A DNA stretch of 64,000 bases, taken from the NCBI GenBank assembly GCA_027627225.1, contig CM051034.1, positions 45,586,048-45,650,047 on the forward strand. Direction: 5' to 3'. The position numbers and the translations under genes were made by a program. The notes under the pieces were generated by a model. That model was not told the origin of the DNA. It worked only from the letters and a program-made list of their open reading frames with translations, and did no database searches. The DNA comes from Congeria kusceri (lineage: Eukaryota > Mollusca > Bivalvia > Myida > Dreissenidae). Of this stretch, positions 22,631 through 35,600 are shown one piece after another (the stretch's first letter is position 1; each line of letters opens with the position of its first letter).

Positions 22631-23830
22631 TTGTCGCATGATAGGTATATGGAAATTTAACATGAGCTAGTCACGTGAGGTATAATAAAACGTGTTATCG
22701 CCCCGAAAACAGATATACTGTATTTATCTGGTGCGTTGCCATATATATACAGTATCGGTCAAATAAAAGTGTTCATTTACCAATCTCACTGATTCTTTTT
22801 TATATTTTCACTAAATGTATTGGCTTATTTTCGTGGATTTGTGTGTGTGTGTCAAAAATACCGTTTATTAAAAATAACTTATATGTTACTAAGTATTGGA
22901 GAGATCACGAGTAGATGTGTTCTATTAACGTTCAAAAAGAGCGTAGCGAGTTTCTAAAGTTCACAGAACACGGCTACGAGAGATCTATCCGATTTAGATA
23001 TGAAACTTTTATTTTCGTTAATGTTTTTTCCTTCGCGACCAAACAAGCATGGGTCTACAACCGCTTTAACAACTTTTTAAGTGATTGGTTATAGTGCAAT
23101 CTTTATAACTTATTAAAACTAATAATTAAAATAAGACACACTTGATATTAGGCAGTTTGTATAATGCAATTTGAAAACCAAAGCCGAAGTTTTTCAAGTT
23201 CACAATCTTCACTTTACACGAGTTCCAATTTCCTTTTTTTCATACCGGCGCACTGTTCTTGTTTTTCCCCCAATTTAAACAATACACATTAGTAGTGCAG
23301 ATTTGCAGTTCGATTTTAAATACGTACCAACACTTGCAGTCTTGCACCATGGATGTCATATTGGCTTCACATATCCTTACTTAAAGCTGAATAAATTTTG
23401 TATCTATAAAAACATATTTCAATAGGGTTTCCACAATTGATGTTCCTGGTCACAACACCTGTTGGGGATAAGTACACAGGTGCTGTATCAATGGAAGCTT
23501 CATTATCCATTCAATATTCATAAGCGCTTGCACACATTCCAACTTTATTAAGATTTATACCATACTTCAGAGAGTTTTCATTCTTTTGCGATATTCAATA
23601 ACTGTGATATTAGGACAGAAACTAGTGGGCGGAGCCCTATATGCTAACTTATCGTGCAACAATTAGCGTGCAGAATATTGAAATTGTCACATAAGCTTTC
23701 ACATACGACAGCGATAAATTTGGAAACTACACACATGCCAAGCATGTCGGACATCACTTGACGTCTAGGAACTGCTTATTGGGACCAGCATCGTAGCAAG
23801 TTGCGATGTCTTGGTATATTGTTTAAAAAA

Positions 23831-23928
23831 ACTTGTAGCACCCTTTGACCTCAATATTATAATTATTTAATCTCACCCTGCGGGCTCGTTAAATATTATT
23901 ATTATATCGGTCAAAGTGTGCTACAACT
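23831..23928. repeat. Foldback with ~39-nt arms
   Basis: Left arm acttgtagcaccctttgacc...attattta (23831-23869) is inverted at 23890-23928 (taaatatt...ggtcaaagtgtgctacaact). The loop is 'atctcaccctgcgggctcgt'. Weaker pairing continues outward through 'gcgatgtc' / 'cacatcgaag'. Confidence 0.85.
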
Positions 23929-25746
23929 TTCACATCGAAGCTTGTTCGCCTAAATGTTCGATTCACGCCAGTATTTAGTAAGAAAGCTTTATTGGACCTT
24001 ATTTTTCACAAAACATATTCTTCACACGTGTGAAAAAATAGGATTTCTTTTTTTCACACAAGAGAAAAATATTATCTCATTATTCACACGTCCCAGTCTC
24101 ATTCTTAACATTTTGTGTGAAGTTTGATATGCAACGAATTCATATTTTTTCCTGATGAAAATAAGTGTGCAACTTTTCCAAAACAGTGGATTTGTTACAT
24201 CATAATCATATGGCATATAGTTATTGCACAGTCCGTGCCACCCGCTTGTCGATCGAAGTATAACTCGAAAAGTATTAAAGGAATCAAATGATACTTAATA
24301 TGATGATAGAGGACATGATGACGATGATGATGATGATTTCGTATATTGTCTCGTCATCAACTGACCATACAAATATAAAAAAAAAATGTGAATCTCACGC
24401 ATACTCCTTTCTGCCCATTTATATCCCATACACTTATAAATGTGACAAATAAGATCTTATTTTTCACAGCTGTGTGAAAAATCTGATTTGTAAAAAATAC
24501 GATCCAAAAAAGCTTTGACAAACTTTGCAAACTGCGATTTATTGACTTAACCAAGCCATGGCAAAGTAACAAAGGGCGTAACTGCCTTCATAACGAACAG
24601 ACGCTAATATTATAACAACAAATATTGTTTAAAATGACAAAAAAGTTTATGTTCGGCGCCAAAAATCAAGAAACAAACAACTTGTGTATGCGTACGCATG
24701 CATATAATGTATACATACTTGCGTTGAATTAAGATAATGTTTGACTGTGTGTTTGTATACTGTGATTTGAAAACTTACAACATAAATAATATCCGTTAGG
24801 AATACGGTATCAGTGCAATAAGTGATCATGATTATTATAAAAAAATGTGCTTGTGGTTGTTTTATTCTTTTTTGTTGGTGTTTTCTTTTTAAATTTGGTT
24901 TGTATGTGGATACATGAAACTTTATATCAAGAAACTCACACATTTGTGAAAAATCGATTTGTAATATATTCATGAATAAAGTTTCTGATTATTTTGTTCC
25001 TGGCCGATTTGTCTAATTTAGCAAAATGCAACTTTTTTGTTTAATAAATAAAGCGTATTTGCGTATTTGATTTCGTTAAATATTTTTGGCTCGGCAATTA
25101 CAAGTTACCTATGGAATACCACAATCTACTAACATGAAACTGCATATTCTGAAAAGAGTTGCAGTAATATAAAACACGGCCTGTGTAATTTGAATAAAAC
25201 AAACAACAGACGGATTAGAAATCAATAAATTTTCATTTTATTATCTTTATTATATATGTTTCTATTTAAAAACATCCCGTATTTATAACCATTTTAAAGC
25301 TATTGTGGTAACTGTAAATAGGCAAGTGTTTACAGATTATTGACCGTAAAGCCATACATTGCCACTTAGCAGAGTTCGGTTGACCCAATGTGAAAAGATA
25401 AATGATAAGGAGCTGAGAGTTCAGATAACCGTGCTATCATCATTTAATAGGAATAGTATGTCCATCCGTGTACAGAACATTTTTTTTTAATGAAACAGTT
25501 TTCTTATTTATAACTATTATGCAGTTAACTTGCGTGTGTGTGTGTGTGCGAATTGCGTAACTGTCTGTTTTGTTACAGAGGACTGATGAACTAAGGCGTG
25601 TTCCCCGCATGTACAACGTGTATTTTAGTAAATGCGTAGTTTGTGACTCAAAATACGTTTTTAATATAACATCATAATATGACATGTAAAACAATACTGT
25701 TAAAATATAAAGATGTGATTTTTTTGATTTTTTTTGGATAATTGTC

Positions 25747-25783
25747 TTCCACAGTTTGACTCCGTTTTAAGACTGTGGAAGGT
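25747..25783 (+). other. Short hairpin
   Basis: 'cttccacagt' and 'actgtggaag' pair perfectly around a 17-nt loop. It is too short for a convincing microRNA precursor, so I record it only as secondary structure. Confidence 0.4.
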
Positions 25784-26689
25784 CTTGTAACAGAAATGTG
25801 ATTCTTTTTCAGTTCCTATGTTAGCTGCTACACAAGTTGGCCAATAAGCCTCTGCTGCAATTGATAACTGTGCAAAACAATGCTTTTCAGAAAGATATAA
25901 TTAAGCCGTTCCACGATAAAACATGTACAAATGACATCAGTGGTGACATCAGTGGTGACGTTAAGAAAGTCAACCTACAATGTCAGTTTTGTGAATGGAG
26001 AGCATACATGTTGTTGTCATAGCAACGTAAAACCAAGACGCATAACAACATTTTATACCCATTTCAATATGAAAAAATATACGACAATAAACTATATACA
26101 TATAAAAATGGTATTTCGATCAATAATACTGGTTTTGTCGTGAAACGGTTCAATTATGTATCTCGTTTTAGTAAGTAATAAGCAAGCTATTATTATATTC
26201 ACATTTTATGACATTCTTTTATCGCTAACATGTAAACCGAAAACAAAACCAACATACCATACCTATTAACGTGAACAACAAAATTGATGGATTAATATGT
26301 GAAACCTAAACACATGCACTATTGGCAATAATTACTACAAAAGTAAAAATTATATGCTTACCTCTTAATTATATAGTAAGCCAAATGGCGCAACAACCCA
26401 TTACAAGTGTAATAGGCAATCAATTTGAACAAATGACTTAAAACAGATTGATGTTGTAAAGCATATTATGTACAAGTTTGTTTGCAAAATTTAAGACATT
26501 GCTAAACCTTAAAATAAAACAAAGCAAATGAATCATCCAAAATCAGTCAGATACATAATGTTCTTTCAATCTCGGAATGAAATGTGTCTTGACTAACGTT
26601 TTCTTACCATTGCTCATGTGACATAGTTTTTGATCTGAGGTGATCAACTGTCGAACTTATCCAATTTATCAATTTGATAATATTCTGAG

Positions 26690-27060
26690 AAAGTCATATC
26701 AATATTGGACGAACAATGTGACTCACAGAGAGGCAGCAAGCTTTTTATTGAAATTAACCCTATAGCATAGTTTATGACCACAGGTAACCCACTTTAGAAA
26801 AAAAATATTATGAGCAAGTTTCAAAGAATGCATTCTATCAAAGTGGGGTCAAGCTTTTACTAGTGATCTAGTTTGTTTTTTACCAAAGGTGACCCACTTT
26901 TAAACACATCCAATAAATAAGTGAAATATGCAAAGCAAATATGAAGATTTGGCAAACATGTGACCTCTATCAAGACTAATGGTGACACACGATGCACGAC
27001 GGACAACGGGCGATCACAAACGCTCACCGTGATCAGTTTGTGCTCAGATGAGCAACACTT
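26690..27060 (-). repeat. Bivalve-type 'gtgacccacttt' interspersed repeat
   Basis: Contains 'gaccacaggtaacccacttt', 'tttttaccaaaggtgaccca', 'gacctctatcaagactaatg', then 'cgatcacaaacgctcaccgt' and 'gtgctcagatgagc'. This order matches a widespread bivalve repeat I recall (inference). No open reading frame is preserved. 27061-27614 holds nothing further that I can name. Confidence 0.55.
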
Positions 27061-27614
27061 AGGAAAAGCAACAATACTTAAACCATATTTTGCTATTTTA
27101 AAATTTCTTAAACAATAAAAACTTAAACACTGTATCAAATACTGAAACACACACAACGAAATATATGAGCTAAACTTAGGTATAGCAACATAACTTAAAC
27201 CATGCTTCGCATTTTTAAATTTCCATTAACAATCAAAACTAAAATAAGATATAAACTCCTTACAAAACAAGAGATACTTGTAAAAGTATGAAATTCAGAT
27301 AATTCAAAATTTAAATCACATTCTGCATTTCATACGCATGCACATAAGCACATAAAAAACTATGTTCTATGTTATCGCTTACTCAAACACGTAAACACAT
27401 CCTTTTCAACATCGGAAACAATCTTTCACCAATCCATTTCTTGCAAGACATTGCAAACACGTGTGTCAATCACAGCAACTAATGTAATCTTAACAACCGC
27501 GCACTCCAGCTCAACTCTGTCAAATGGACGATCGCTCAAAAGGACAAACAAAAAGACGAATTCAACAGATAACTTCTAATGAGAATAAGTCTCATACAAA
27601 GTTCAGGGCAAGTT

Positions 27615-29369
27615 TTATATGATGTCCATCACCCATATGTTTGAACTCAACACAGCGGAGAATTCTGATCTACATTGAGGGTAATTCTCGTAACACCTGG
27701 GTAACTCCAACACACATGAACAAGTGTGGCCGATGGGCAGTCTGGCTAGGCCTGGTACGTTTAGGAACTCAACTTTGATCGCTTTGCTCACCAAGAGATC
27801 AGATCCTGGGCAGAATCGGAGGAACTTTTGGATCATTGTACTATTTTGTTCCCTGATGAAACTCTTTAGATGAGTTGCGACTTCCAGTTCTTCAACTGAC
27901 GTTGTTTCTGGAAACTTCAGCAATCTATTTACAAGCTTTGGAGTCAGCTTTAAATCAGCATACAGTCTGAGTAGACTATCTTCAGAGATATTTAGTTGTT
28001 TCAGGTTTGGCTGAAAACTATCCACGATGAACATAGGCTTCTGAATGATTTCTTTGTGAGCAATTTCATTAAGTATTTGTGAAATGTTTTTTTTTGTCGG
28101 ATTTTTCTTGCATTCATACTGGTTAAGCAAATCAAGAAGATCGTCCTGGTCGACAGCGGACATGTCTCTTTGGGCTTGTCCGAGTATGTTGGATTCGTCT
28201 TCTGGGAGAACTTCGAAGAAAGCTCCGATTATATCAGCAGATACATTTCCATACAAGCAAAGTTGAACAAAAGGCAACACCAGCTGAATAGGAAAGTACT
28301 CACACACTTTAAATCCCCAGACAATTGTGTTGGCCACCGCCCCCCACTCTTTTTCGGCAAAATCATGCAGACGACAAGGAATTTTGAATTTTGTCCCAAT
28401 TGTGCATTGAGAGTAAAAAGCTTCCCAAAAGTCTGACAGGGCGTCTCGTGTGACGCCACCATTGTCCTCTGCAGCTTCTAGAGCGCTATCAGGCATTACC
28501 ATTTGAATTCGAATGATATCCTTCGAAGGATTTACACCTTTGAAGCCATCTATAAACTCTTTTAAAAGGTGGCCACGATGAAGTTTTAAAGTTTTTTCTT
28601 TCGGTGGTTAAGCCATTGGTAGATTTAATGATTTATTTTGGTTAAGAATCGGTGGAAGTGTAAACGTATCATCTTCATCGTCATTGTCATCACCTGGTTT
28701 GCCAGCGATGACCATAGCATGTGATAATATATCTTCATCCAGAGGTACCAACACAGCCTCGCCATCGCCATCCGAAAGTGCCAACACTGTCTCGCCATTG
28801 GGTGTAATATTACGAGAAGATATAGGCTCGGGTTTTCGAGAAGACGCCAAATATACACGTAAAAGAGGCATCTTTGTTGTGTCGTACATATAAGCGACAG
28901 ATTGGTTATCTCCGATTGGCCGGTCTGTGTAATCCCACAAGTCAAACTCAAAATCTGACGAAGGTCCTTTTGTTGACAAACCATCAGGAAAAAATAGAGA
29001 TAGAGCCTCTTCTATTATTCTTACCTTTGTGGCCGTCTTAGGGACCTCGATTTTTTCGTGTTTCACCACCTTTTGTTTTCTCAAATGGATACTCCTTTGA
29101 CCGGCTTTATATATCCATCATATTTCAATCTGCCGGCTACTCTTCGTGGCATATTTATTCCCGTAAGGGCGATGAGGTGATCGCATGTCGCTTAATCCAG
29201 CAGTTTCTGTATCTTTTCTTTGTGTTAGCTTGTCTTTTAGCAATGCAAGTAATCTGCCTTTCTCTGGCAAATTTCTTAAATGTGCTCTTACACGTAGTTG
29301 ATCGCCGTGCCGGGGTAAATTATTAGACTATTCGACGTTTTGCATGTGCTTCACCAGATCAGGCGTTAT
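27615..29369 (-). pseudogene. HECT-like E3 ubiquitin ligase pseudogene
   Basis: One continuous minus-strand frame from an acceptor-like 'tatttcag' (29370 up) to a stop at 27615-27617, interrupted by TAG (29328-29330), TGA (29118-29120) and TAA (28608-28610). N-terminal part: RQIEI then a basic stretch, followed by a beta-rich region (ALSLFFPDG, FEFDLWDY). Middle: an acidic linker (GDDNDDEDD). C-terminal part: NGGVTRDALSDFWEAFY at the start of the HECT-like region, and RLPIGHTCSCVLELP with the catalytic-Cys-type HTC motif near the end. A working protein would transfer ubiquitin from E2 to substrate. The layout matches the HECT-like proteins that are highly multiplied in fish, cnidarians and molluscs. 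Base-level decay is light: the frame itself is not shifted. Confidence 0.75.
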
Positions 29370-29639
29370 CTGAAATACATTTTAACACAATGGTCAATAC
29401 CATAAACAAATTAGGTATAAAGTTGCCTGATGTTTTTTAATTGTGCAGTAATTTTCGATTTAAATGACTTAGATATTTTACTTGCAACTATAAATATTGT
29501 CATAATTGATGCTTTTGCAAAGATGTGTAGTTTTCATGTTGAAAACAAAGGAACACGAGAGCCCGTCTCGCTCAACTCTTATAAAGTAAGGAGTCAGAAT
29601 CGAAAGGAAACTAATATGCTATATAAAGAAAACTAGACA

Positions 29640-30775
29640 TGTGTCCATAGGACACTGATTCCCCCCCCCCCATCCGCTGGTTGTCACAAAACCCTATGAA
29701 ATAACTATACTTAGCTGCACAAGTTCACACGCTAATGAATATGTATATAAAGTTACATCACTCTACCAGATATAATTTGTGATTTACACGCGACACAAGT
29801 AAAAACATGTTATATTTTGCTGAAACAAGGGCGATAACTCAGATAAATCTGCACCAAACAACCCAGGTGCAGTAGTTTACATGCTCATAAATATATGTTT
29901 ATAAAGTTTCATTCCTCAGCAGTTACACTTTTTGAGTAACATGCGACACAAGTCTAAAAATGTCAATTTTTGCTAAAGTAAGGGCCGTAACTCTGCTGAA
30001 ATTGAAAACAAGACAGCGATAACGCCCGAGGTCGCTCACCTGAGGGGCTAAGAAATTAAACAGTTCTGTGCAAATTACATGAAGATTCGGCTAAAAATGT
30101 GGCCTCTAGATTGTTTGTAAGCTTGTTTTTCAATTTGGCCTGGTAACCTAGTATTTTACCACATGTGACCTGGGTTCGAACTTGTCTGAGATATCATTGC
30201 GACAAATGTTCTGAAAAAGTTTCATGATGATTGGAATACAAACGTGGCCTCTGAAGTGTTCACAAGCTTTTTAAAATTTTCAATATATCAATACAAGGAA
30301 AACTGAACCCCCTCTCCTCCCCTGGCGGCCATATTTAATATGGACCCTATACAAGTTATGACCAACAAACATACCAAGTATCATTGTTATTCGGCAAGAC
30401 CTGTTGAAGATATGACTGAAATTCACAACTTTGACGCAAACTTGTTGATGGCATCCAATGACCATGATCTTTGACCCATGGACCCAATATCATCATTGAA
30501 GACCAGTAGAGTCATGACCAATCAACATATCAACAGACAGACTGAGAGACGAAACAACGTGATTCCTATATAGCCCCCACCGCAACCTACGAGTAGTGGG
30601 GTTATACAAATATAAACCGTGACCTTCATTTCATGAAATACATTTATTCGGCGTAGCTGTCTAAGATCACTTTTGACCAAGATTTTCTTGCGATAATTAT
30701 GCAGAGGAAAAATTGAATGCCAATAGAATTGGGCAAATTTTCTAATTCTAGGGAATGCAAACTTCAAACAATGGT
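29640..30775. repeat. Decayed bivalve-type interspersed repeats
   Basis: Several blocks recur: 'gggcgataactc' (about 29829), 'gggccgtaactctgct' (about 29982), 'cgaggtcgctcacctgaggg' (30028), and 'tgtggcctctagattg' and 'cgtggcctctgaagtg' (about 30099 and 30245), ending near 'tatagcccccaccgcaacct' (about 30570) with 'gggttatac'. An 11-C run lies at 29661-29671. I read these as two or three overlapping old copies without coding capacity. Confidence 0.5.
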
Positions 30776-32695
30776 TTAACGTATACCAATAACTGTTGCA
30801 TACTTTTGGGGAATAAAAATTTACATAATTGTTTACATAAGCGGTTAAAATGAAGTTATAAACATATCATCGCGTATACTCTAGAACTGAGGCTTATTAT
30901 GAACGTATTTTCTCATTGTATGCCATAAACATAATGATATATTCATTCACGTAACGAAATAACTATTTTGTTTAGCCAACATTTATATAAGCGTTACGCT
31001 CAATAAATAATAATTGTGCAATGTTCCCATGCATAAATCTCACTCACAAAGCTGCCGTTGCATGTAGCACATTAATTCTAGCGAGTTCATCGCATTCCAC
31101 AAAAAGTAGTGGCATTCTTAAAATAGCGCGCGTAGCTAGCAACGGCTGTATAGCTGTGTTAATATACTTTTACATGCATCAATAATAGCGTTCAGAGAAT
31201 CATAAAACTAAAAATTTCAATAAATGTGGAATTTTTATTATAAACTTACTGTTAATTTGATTTAAAATTGTGGATACGATTTATTAACGATTATTTATAA
31301 TTGCATCTTTCTATCAACTTCTCCAGTAGATGTTATTTAATTTGTAAAAAGAAGCTACATTTTCTATAGATTTCAATAAATACAATGTGGTGAAACAAGT
31401 CTCGGAATGCGTCGAAATGTTATTCATGTTACTTTTACTTCATTTGCGTAGCATTAATACATTATTTGCAATACCAATTATACAAAGAGACCCTTGATAC
31501 AAAATATTCCTACCGAATATAATTTTAAATCGCCATAATCTAATTATATTTTATGTTTGTGTTATCAAAAATGGAAGTCATTATTATTTCAAATGCGCTC
31601 AATGTTCTCAGAAGATTGCTTTTCATTAGGATACACAGTATAAATGATTAATTGACTTCGAAATGTGTATGCATTATGCATAGATAACTTTAAGATGAAG
31701 GTAGGGTATATTACTTAAGACCTGAATAACAATACGAGTCTGACACAAAATAATTTTCATTCATGTCCGCCATTATTTTCGTACATTGTTAATTTGTTAA
31801 ATTGACTAACACATTCATATAATAATGATGTTAACGTAAATTATTTAGGTTATTCATGTATCACTGGTGAAAACATGGGGCAGTATGATCGGTTTATTCA
31901 CGGTACAAATATTAATAATTTTGAATTAATCACACATTATTTTCGGATCTGATAAGTTTTCTTATGGTGCTCAAAAAATGTGGGGTCCGAGAAGCCACGA
32001 AAACGATCATCTTGGCCCTCTTGTATTATGTTTATTGTAAAAATGATATCTCAATATTAATGTCAACGCCGATTGTCTTTTTAAAAGAAATTTCTTGTTT
32101 TTATATTTATTTCGTACACTTGTACTTGACAATAATTATATACGAATAGTCTTGCATTTTTATGCGTTAAATACTTGTAGTTAAACGAGAGGGCCAGTAC
32201 GGTTTTATTTCGTTCACCGTGTTCAATGTGATGAGATTTGACACAGGAGAATAAACACAACTTACATAGTTGGTCAACAGGCATTTATGTCATTATTTGT
32301 ATCACAATAATATTTAACCATAATATAGATTTCGTGGATTGAATACAATCTGAGTCTAAGGGCCCACCTGAGTAGCTACAGAGGGAGGGGCCTAAAACCT
32401 TACCGATGTATGCTGGGAGATTAGTGGACGTGTTACCTGTAAATTACTCTGTTTCGCATAAATTATTTTGCATACATAACAAAAAGTTTGATCGTGATTA
32501 ACAAATGCAAAATTAAACATACGTTGTGAGTGTCGTGTGCATATTAATGTCATATTTGTTGACAAATTGATCAAACTGAACTGTGCGCAAAAGATTATGG
32601 TCACATGATCTCACAAATTCACAATTATGGATCTTCATCGTCCAAGCTATCAAATACCAGCAAATACGAAGCTTACGTAAGTCCGGAGTATAACG
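30776..32695. other. Gene-free stretch left of the satellite
   Basis: AT-rich; no protein-like frame above 70 codons and no tandem structure. It ends abruptly in the first satellite unit at 32696. Confidence 0.5.
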
Positions 32696-35600
32696 CAATA
32701 GACATGTAGTAGGGATTGTTATTAAATATTAAGTATCTAATACTGGCCCCATTCAATAGACATGTAGTAGCGATCGTTATTAAATATTAAGTATCTAATA
32801 CTGGCCCCATTCAATAGACATGTAGTAGGGATCGTTATTAAATATTAAGTATCTAATACTGGCCACATTCAATAGACATGTAGTACGGATCGTTATTTAA
32901 TATTAAGTATCTAATACTGGCCCCATTCAATAGACATGTAGTAGGGATCGTTATTAAATATTAAGTATCTAATACTGGCCCCATTCAATAGATATGTAGT
33001 AGGGATCGTTATTTAATATTAAGTATCTAATTCTGGCCCCATTCAATAGACATGTAGTAGGGATCGTTATTTAATATTAAGTATCTAATACTGGCCCCAT
33101 TCAATAGACATGTAGTAGGGATCGTTATTAAATATTAAGTATCTAATACTGGCCCCATTCAATAGACATGTAGTAGGGATCGTTATTTAATATTAAGTAT
33201 CTAATTATGGCCCCATTCAATAGACATGTAGTAGGGATCGTTATTAAATATTAAGTATCTAATACTGGCCCCATTCAATAGACATGTAGTAGGGATCGTT
33301 ATTAAATATTAAGTATCTAATACTGGCCCCATTCAATAGACATGTAGTAGGGATCGTTATTTAATATTAAGTATCTAATTCTGGCCCCATTCAATAGACA
33401 TGTAGTAGGGATCGTTATTTAATATTAAGTATCTAATACTGGCCCCATTCAATAGACATGTAGTAGGGATCGTTATTTAATATTAAGTATCTAATACTGG
33501 CCCCATTCAATAGACATGTAGTAGGGATCGTTATTTAATATTAAGTATCTAATACTGGCCCCATTCAATAGACATGTAGTAGGGATCGTTATTAAATATT
33601 AAGTATCTAATACTGGCCCCATTCAATAGACATGTAGTAGGGATCGTTATTTAATATTAAGTATCTAATACTGGCCCCATTCAAAAGACATGTAGTAGGG
33701 ATCGTTATTTAATATTAAGTATCTAATACTGGCCCCATTCAATAGACATGTAGTAGGGATCGTTATTTAATATTAAGTATCTAATACTGGCCCCATTCAA
33801 TAGACATGTAGTAGGGATCGTTGTTAAATATTAAGTATCTAATACTGGCCACATTCAATAGACATGTAGTAGGGATCGTTATTTAATATTAAGTATCTAA
33901 TACTGGCCCCATTCAATAGACATGTAGTAGGGATCGTTATTAAATATTAAGTATCTAATACTGGCCCCATTCAATAGATATGTAGTAGGGATCGTTATTT
34001 AATATTAAGTATCTAATTCTGGCCCCATTCAATAGACATGTAGTAGGGATCGTTATTTAATATTAAGTATCTAATACTGGCCCCATTCAATAGACATGTA
34101 GTAGGGATCGTTATTAAATATTAAGTATCTAATACTGGCCCCATTCAATAGACATGTAGTAGGGATCGTTATTTAATATGAAGTATCTAATTATGGCCCC
34201 ATTCAATAGACATGTAGTAGGGATCGTTATTAAATATTAAGTATCTAATACTGGCCCCATTCAATAGACATGTAGTAGGGATCGTTATTAAATATTAAGT
34301 ATCTAATACTGGCCCCATTCAATAGACATGTAGTAGGGATCGTTATTTAATATTAAGTATCTAATTCTGGCCCCATTCAATAGACATGTGGTAGGGATCG
34401 TTATTTAATATTAAGTATCTAATACTGGCCCCATTCAATAGACATGTAGTAGGGATCGTTATTTAATATTAAGTATCTAATACTGGCCCCATTCAATAGA
34501 CATGTAGTAGGGATCGTTATTTAATATTAAGTATCTAATACTGGCCCCATTCAATAGACATGTAGTAGGGATCGTTATTAAATATTAAGTATCTAATACT
34601 GGCCCCATTCAATAGACATGTAGTAGGGATCGTTATTTAATATTAAGTATCTAATACTGGCCCCATTCAATAGACATGTAGTAGGGATCGTTATTTAATA
34701 TTAAGTATCTAATACTGGCCCCATTCAATAGACATGTAGTAGGGATCGTTATTTAATATTAAGTATCTAATACTGGCCCCATTCAATAGACATGTAGTAG
34801 GGATCGTTATTTAATATTAAGTATCTAATACTGGCCCCATTCAATAGACATGTAGTAGGGATCGTTATTTAATATTTAGTATCTAATACTGGCCCCATTC
34901 AATAGACATGTAGTAGGGATCGTTATTTAATATTAAGTATCTAATACTGGCCCCATTCAATAGACATGTAGTAGGGATCGTTATTTAATATTAAGTATCT
35001 AATACTGGCCCCATTCAATAGACATGTAGTTGGGATCGTTATTTAATATTAAGTATCTAATACTGGCCCCATTCAATAGACATGTAGTAGGGATCGTTAT
35101 TAAATATTAAGTATCTAATACTGGCCCCATTCAATAGACATGTAGTAGGGATCGTTATTTAATATTTCAGTATCTAATACTGGCCACATTCAATAGACAT
35201 GTAGTAGGGATCGTTATTTAATATTAAGTATCTAATACTGGCCCCATTCAATAGACATGTAGTAGGGATCGTTATTTAATATTTAGTATCTAATACTGGC
35301 CCCATTCAATAGACATGTAGTAGGGATCGTTATTTAATATTTAGTATCTAATACTGTCCCCATTCAATAGACATGTAGTAGGGATCGTTATTTAATATTT
35401 AGTATCTAATACTGGCCCCATTGAATAGACATGTAGTAGGGATCGTTATTTAATATTTAGTATCTAATACTGGCCCCATTCAATAGACATGTAGTAGGGA
35501 TCGTTATTTAATATTTAGTATCTAATACTGGCCCCATTCAATAGACATGTAGTAGGGATCGTTATTTAGTATTAAGTATCTAATACTGGCCACATTCAAA

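Larger units (their letters stand above)
21830..22640. mobile_element. Composite foldback element (GTCGCCCG family), copy 1
   Basis: 'ataaactgcagcgggcaaca' (about 21889-21910) and 'gctaccgctatgtcgcccgg' (about 22454-22473) are contiguous in the second copy at 56830-57121, so roughly 21914-22430 is inserted here. The right part is the foldback at 22509-22630. The element holds no recognisable protein frame. Confidence 0.7.
22641..26689. other. Gene-free stretch
   Basis: No protein-like frame. Items seen: foldback 23831-23928; the palindrome ttcacacgtgtgaa near 24021 and ttttcacagctgtgtgaaaa near 24462; GAT repeats at 24313-24337; GT repeats at 25531-25549; and a short hairpin around 25747-25783. 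The rest is AT-rich and featureless to me. Confidence 0.5.

Noticed and set aside
24647..24973. 108-codon minus-strand frame
   Set aside because: Composition-driven frame in gene-free sequence; no domain.
25747..25783. microRNA precursor
   Set aside because: The stem is only about 10-12 bp; too short.
28084..28984. Other-frame and opposite-strand open frames in the HECT-like region
   Set aside because: Shadows of the main minus-strand frame.
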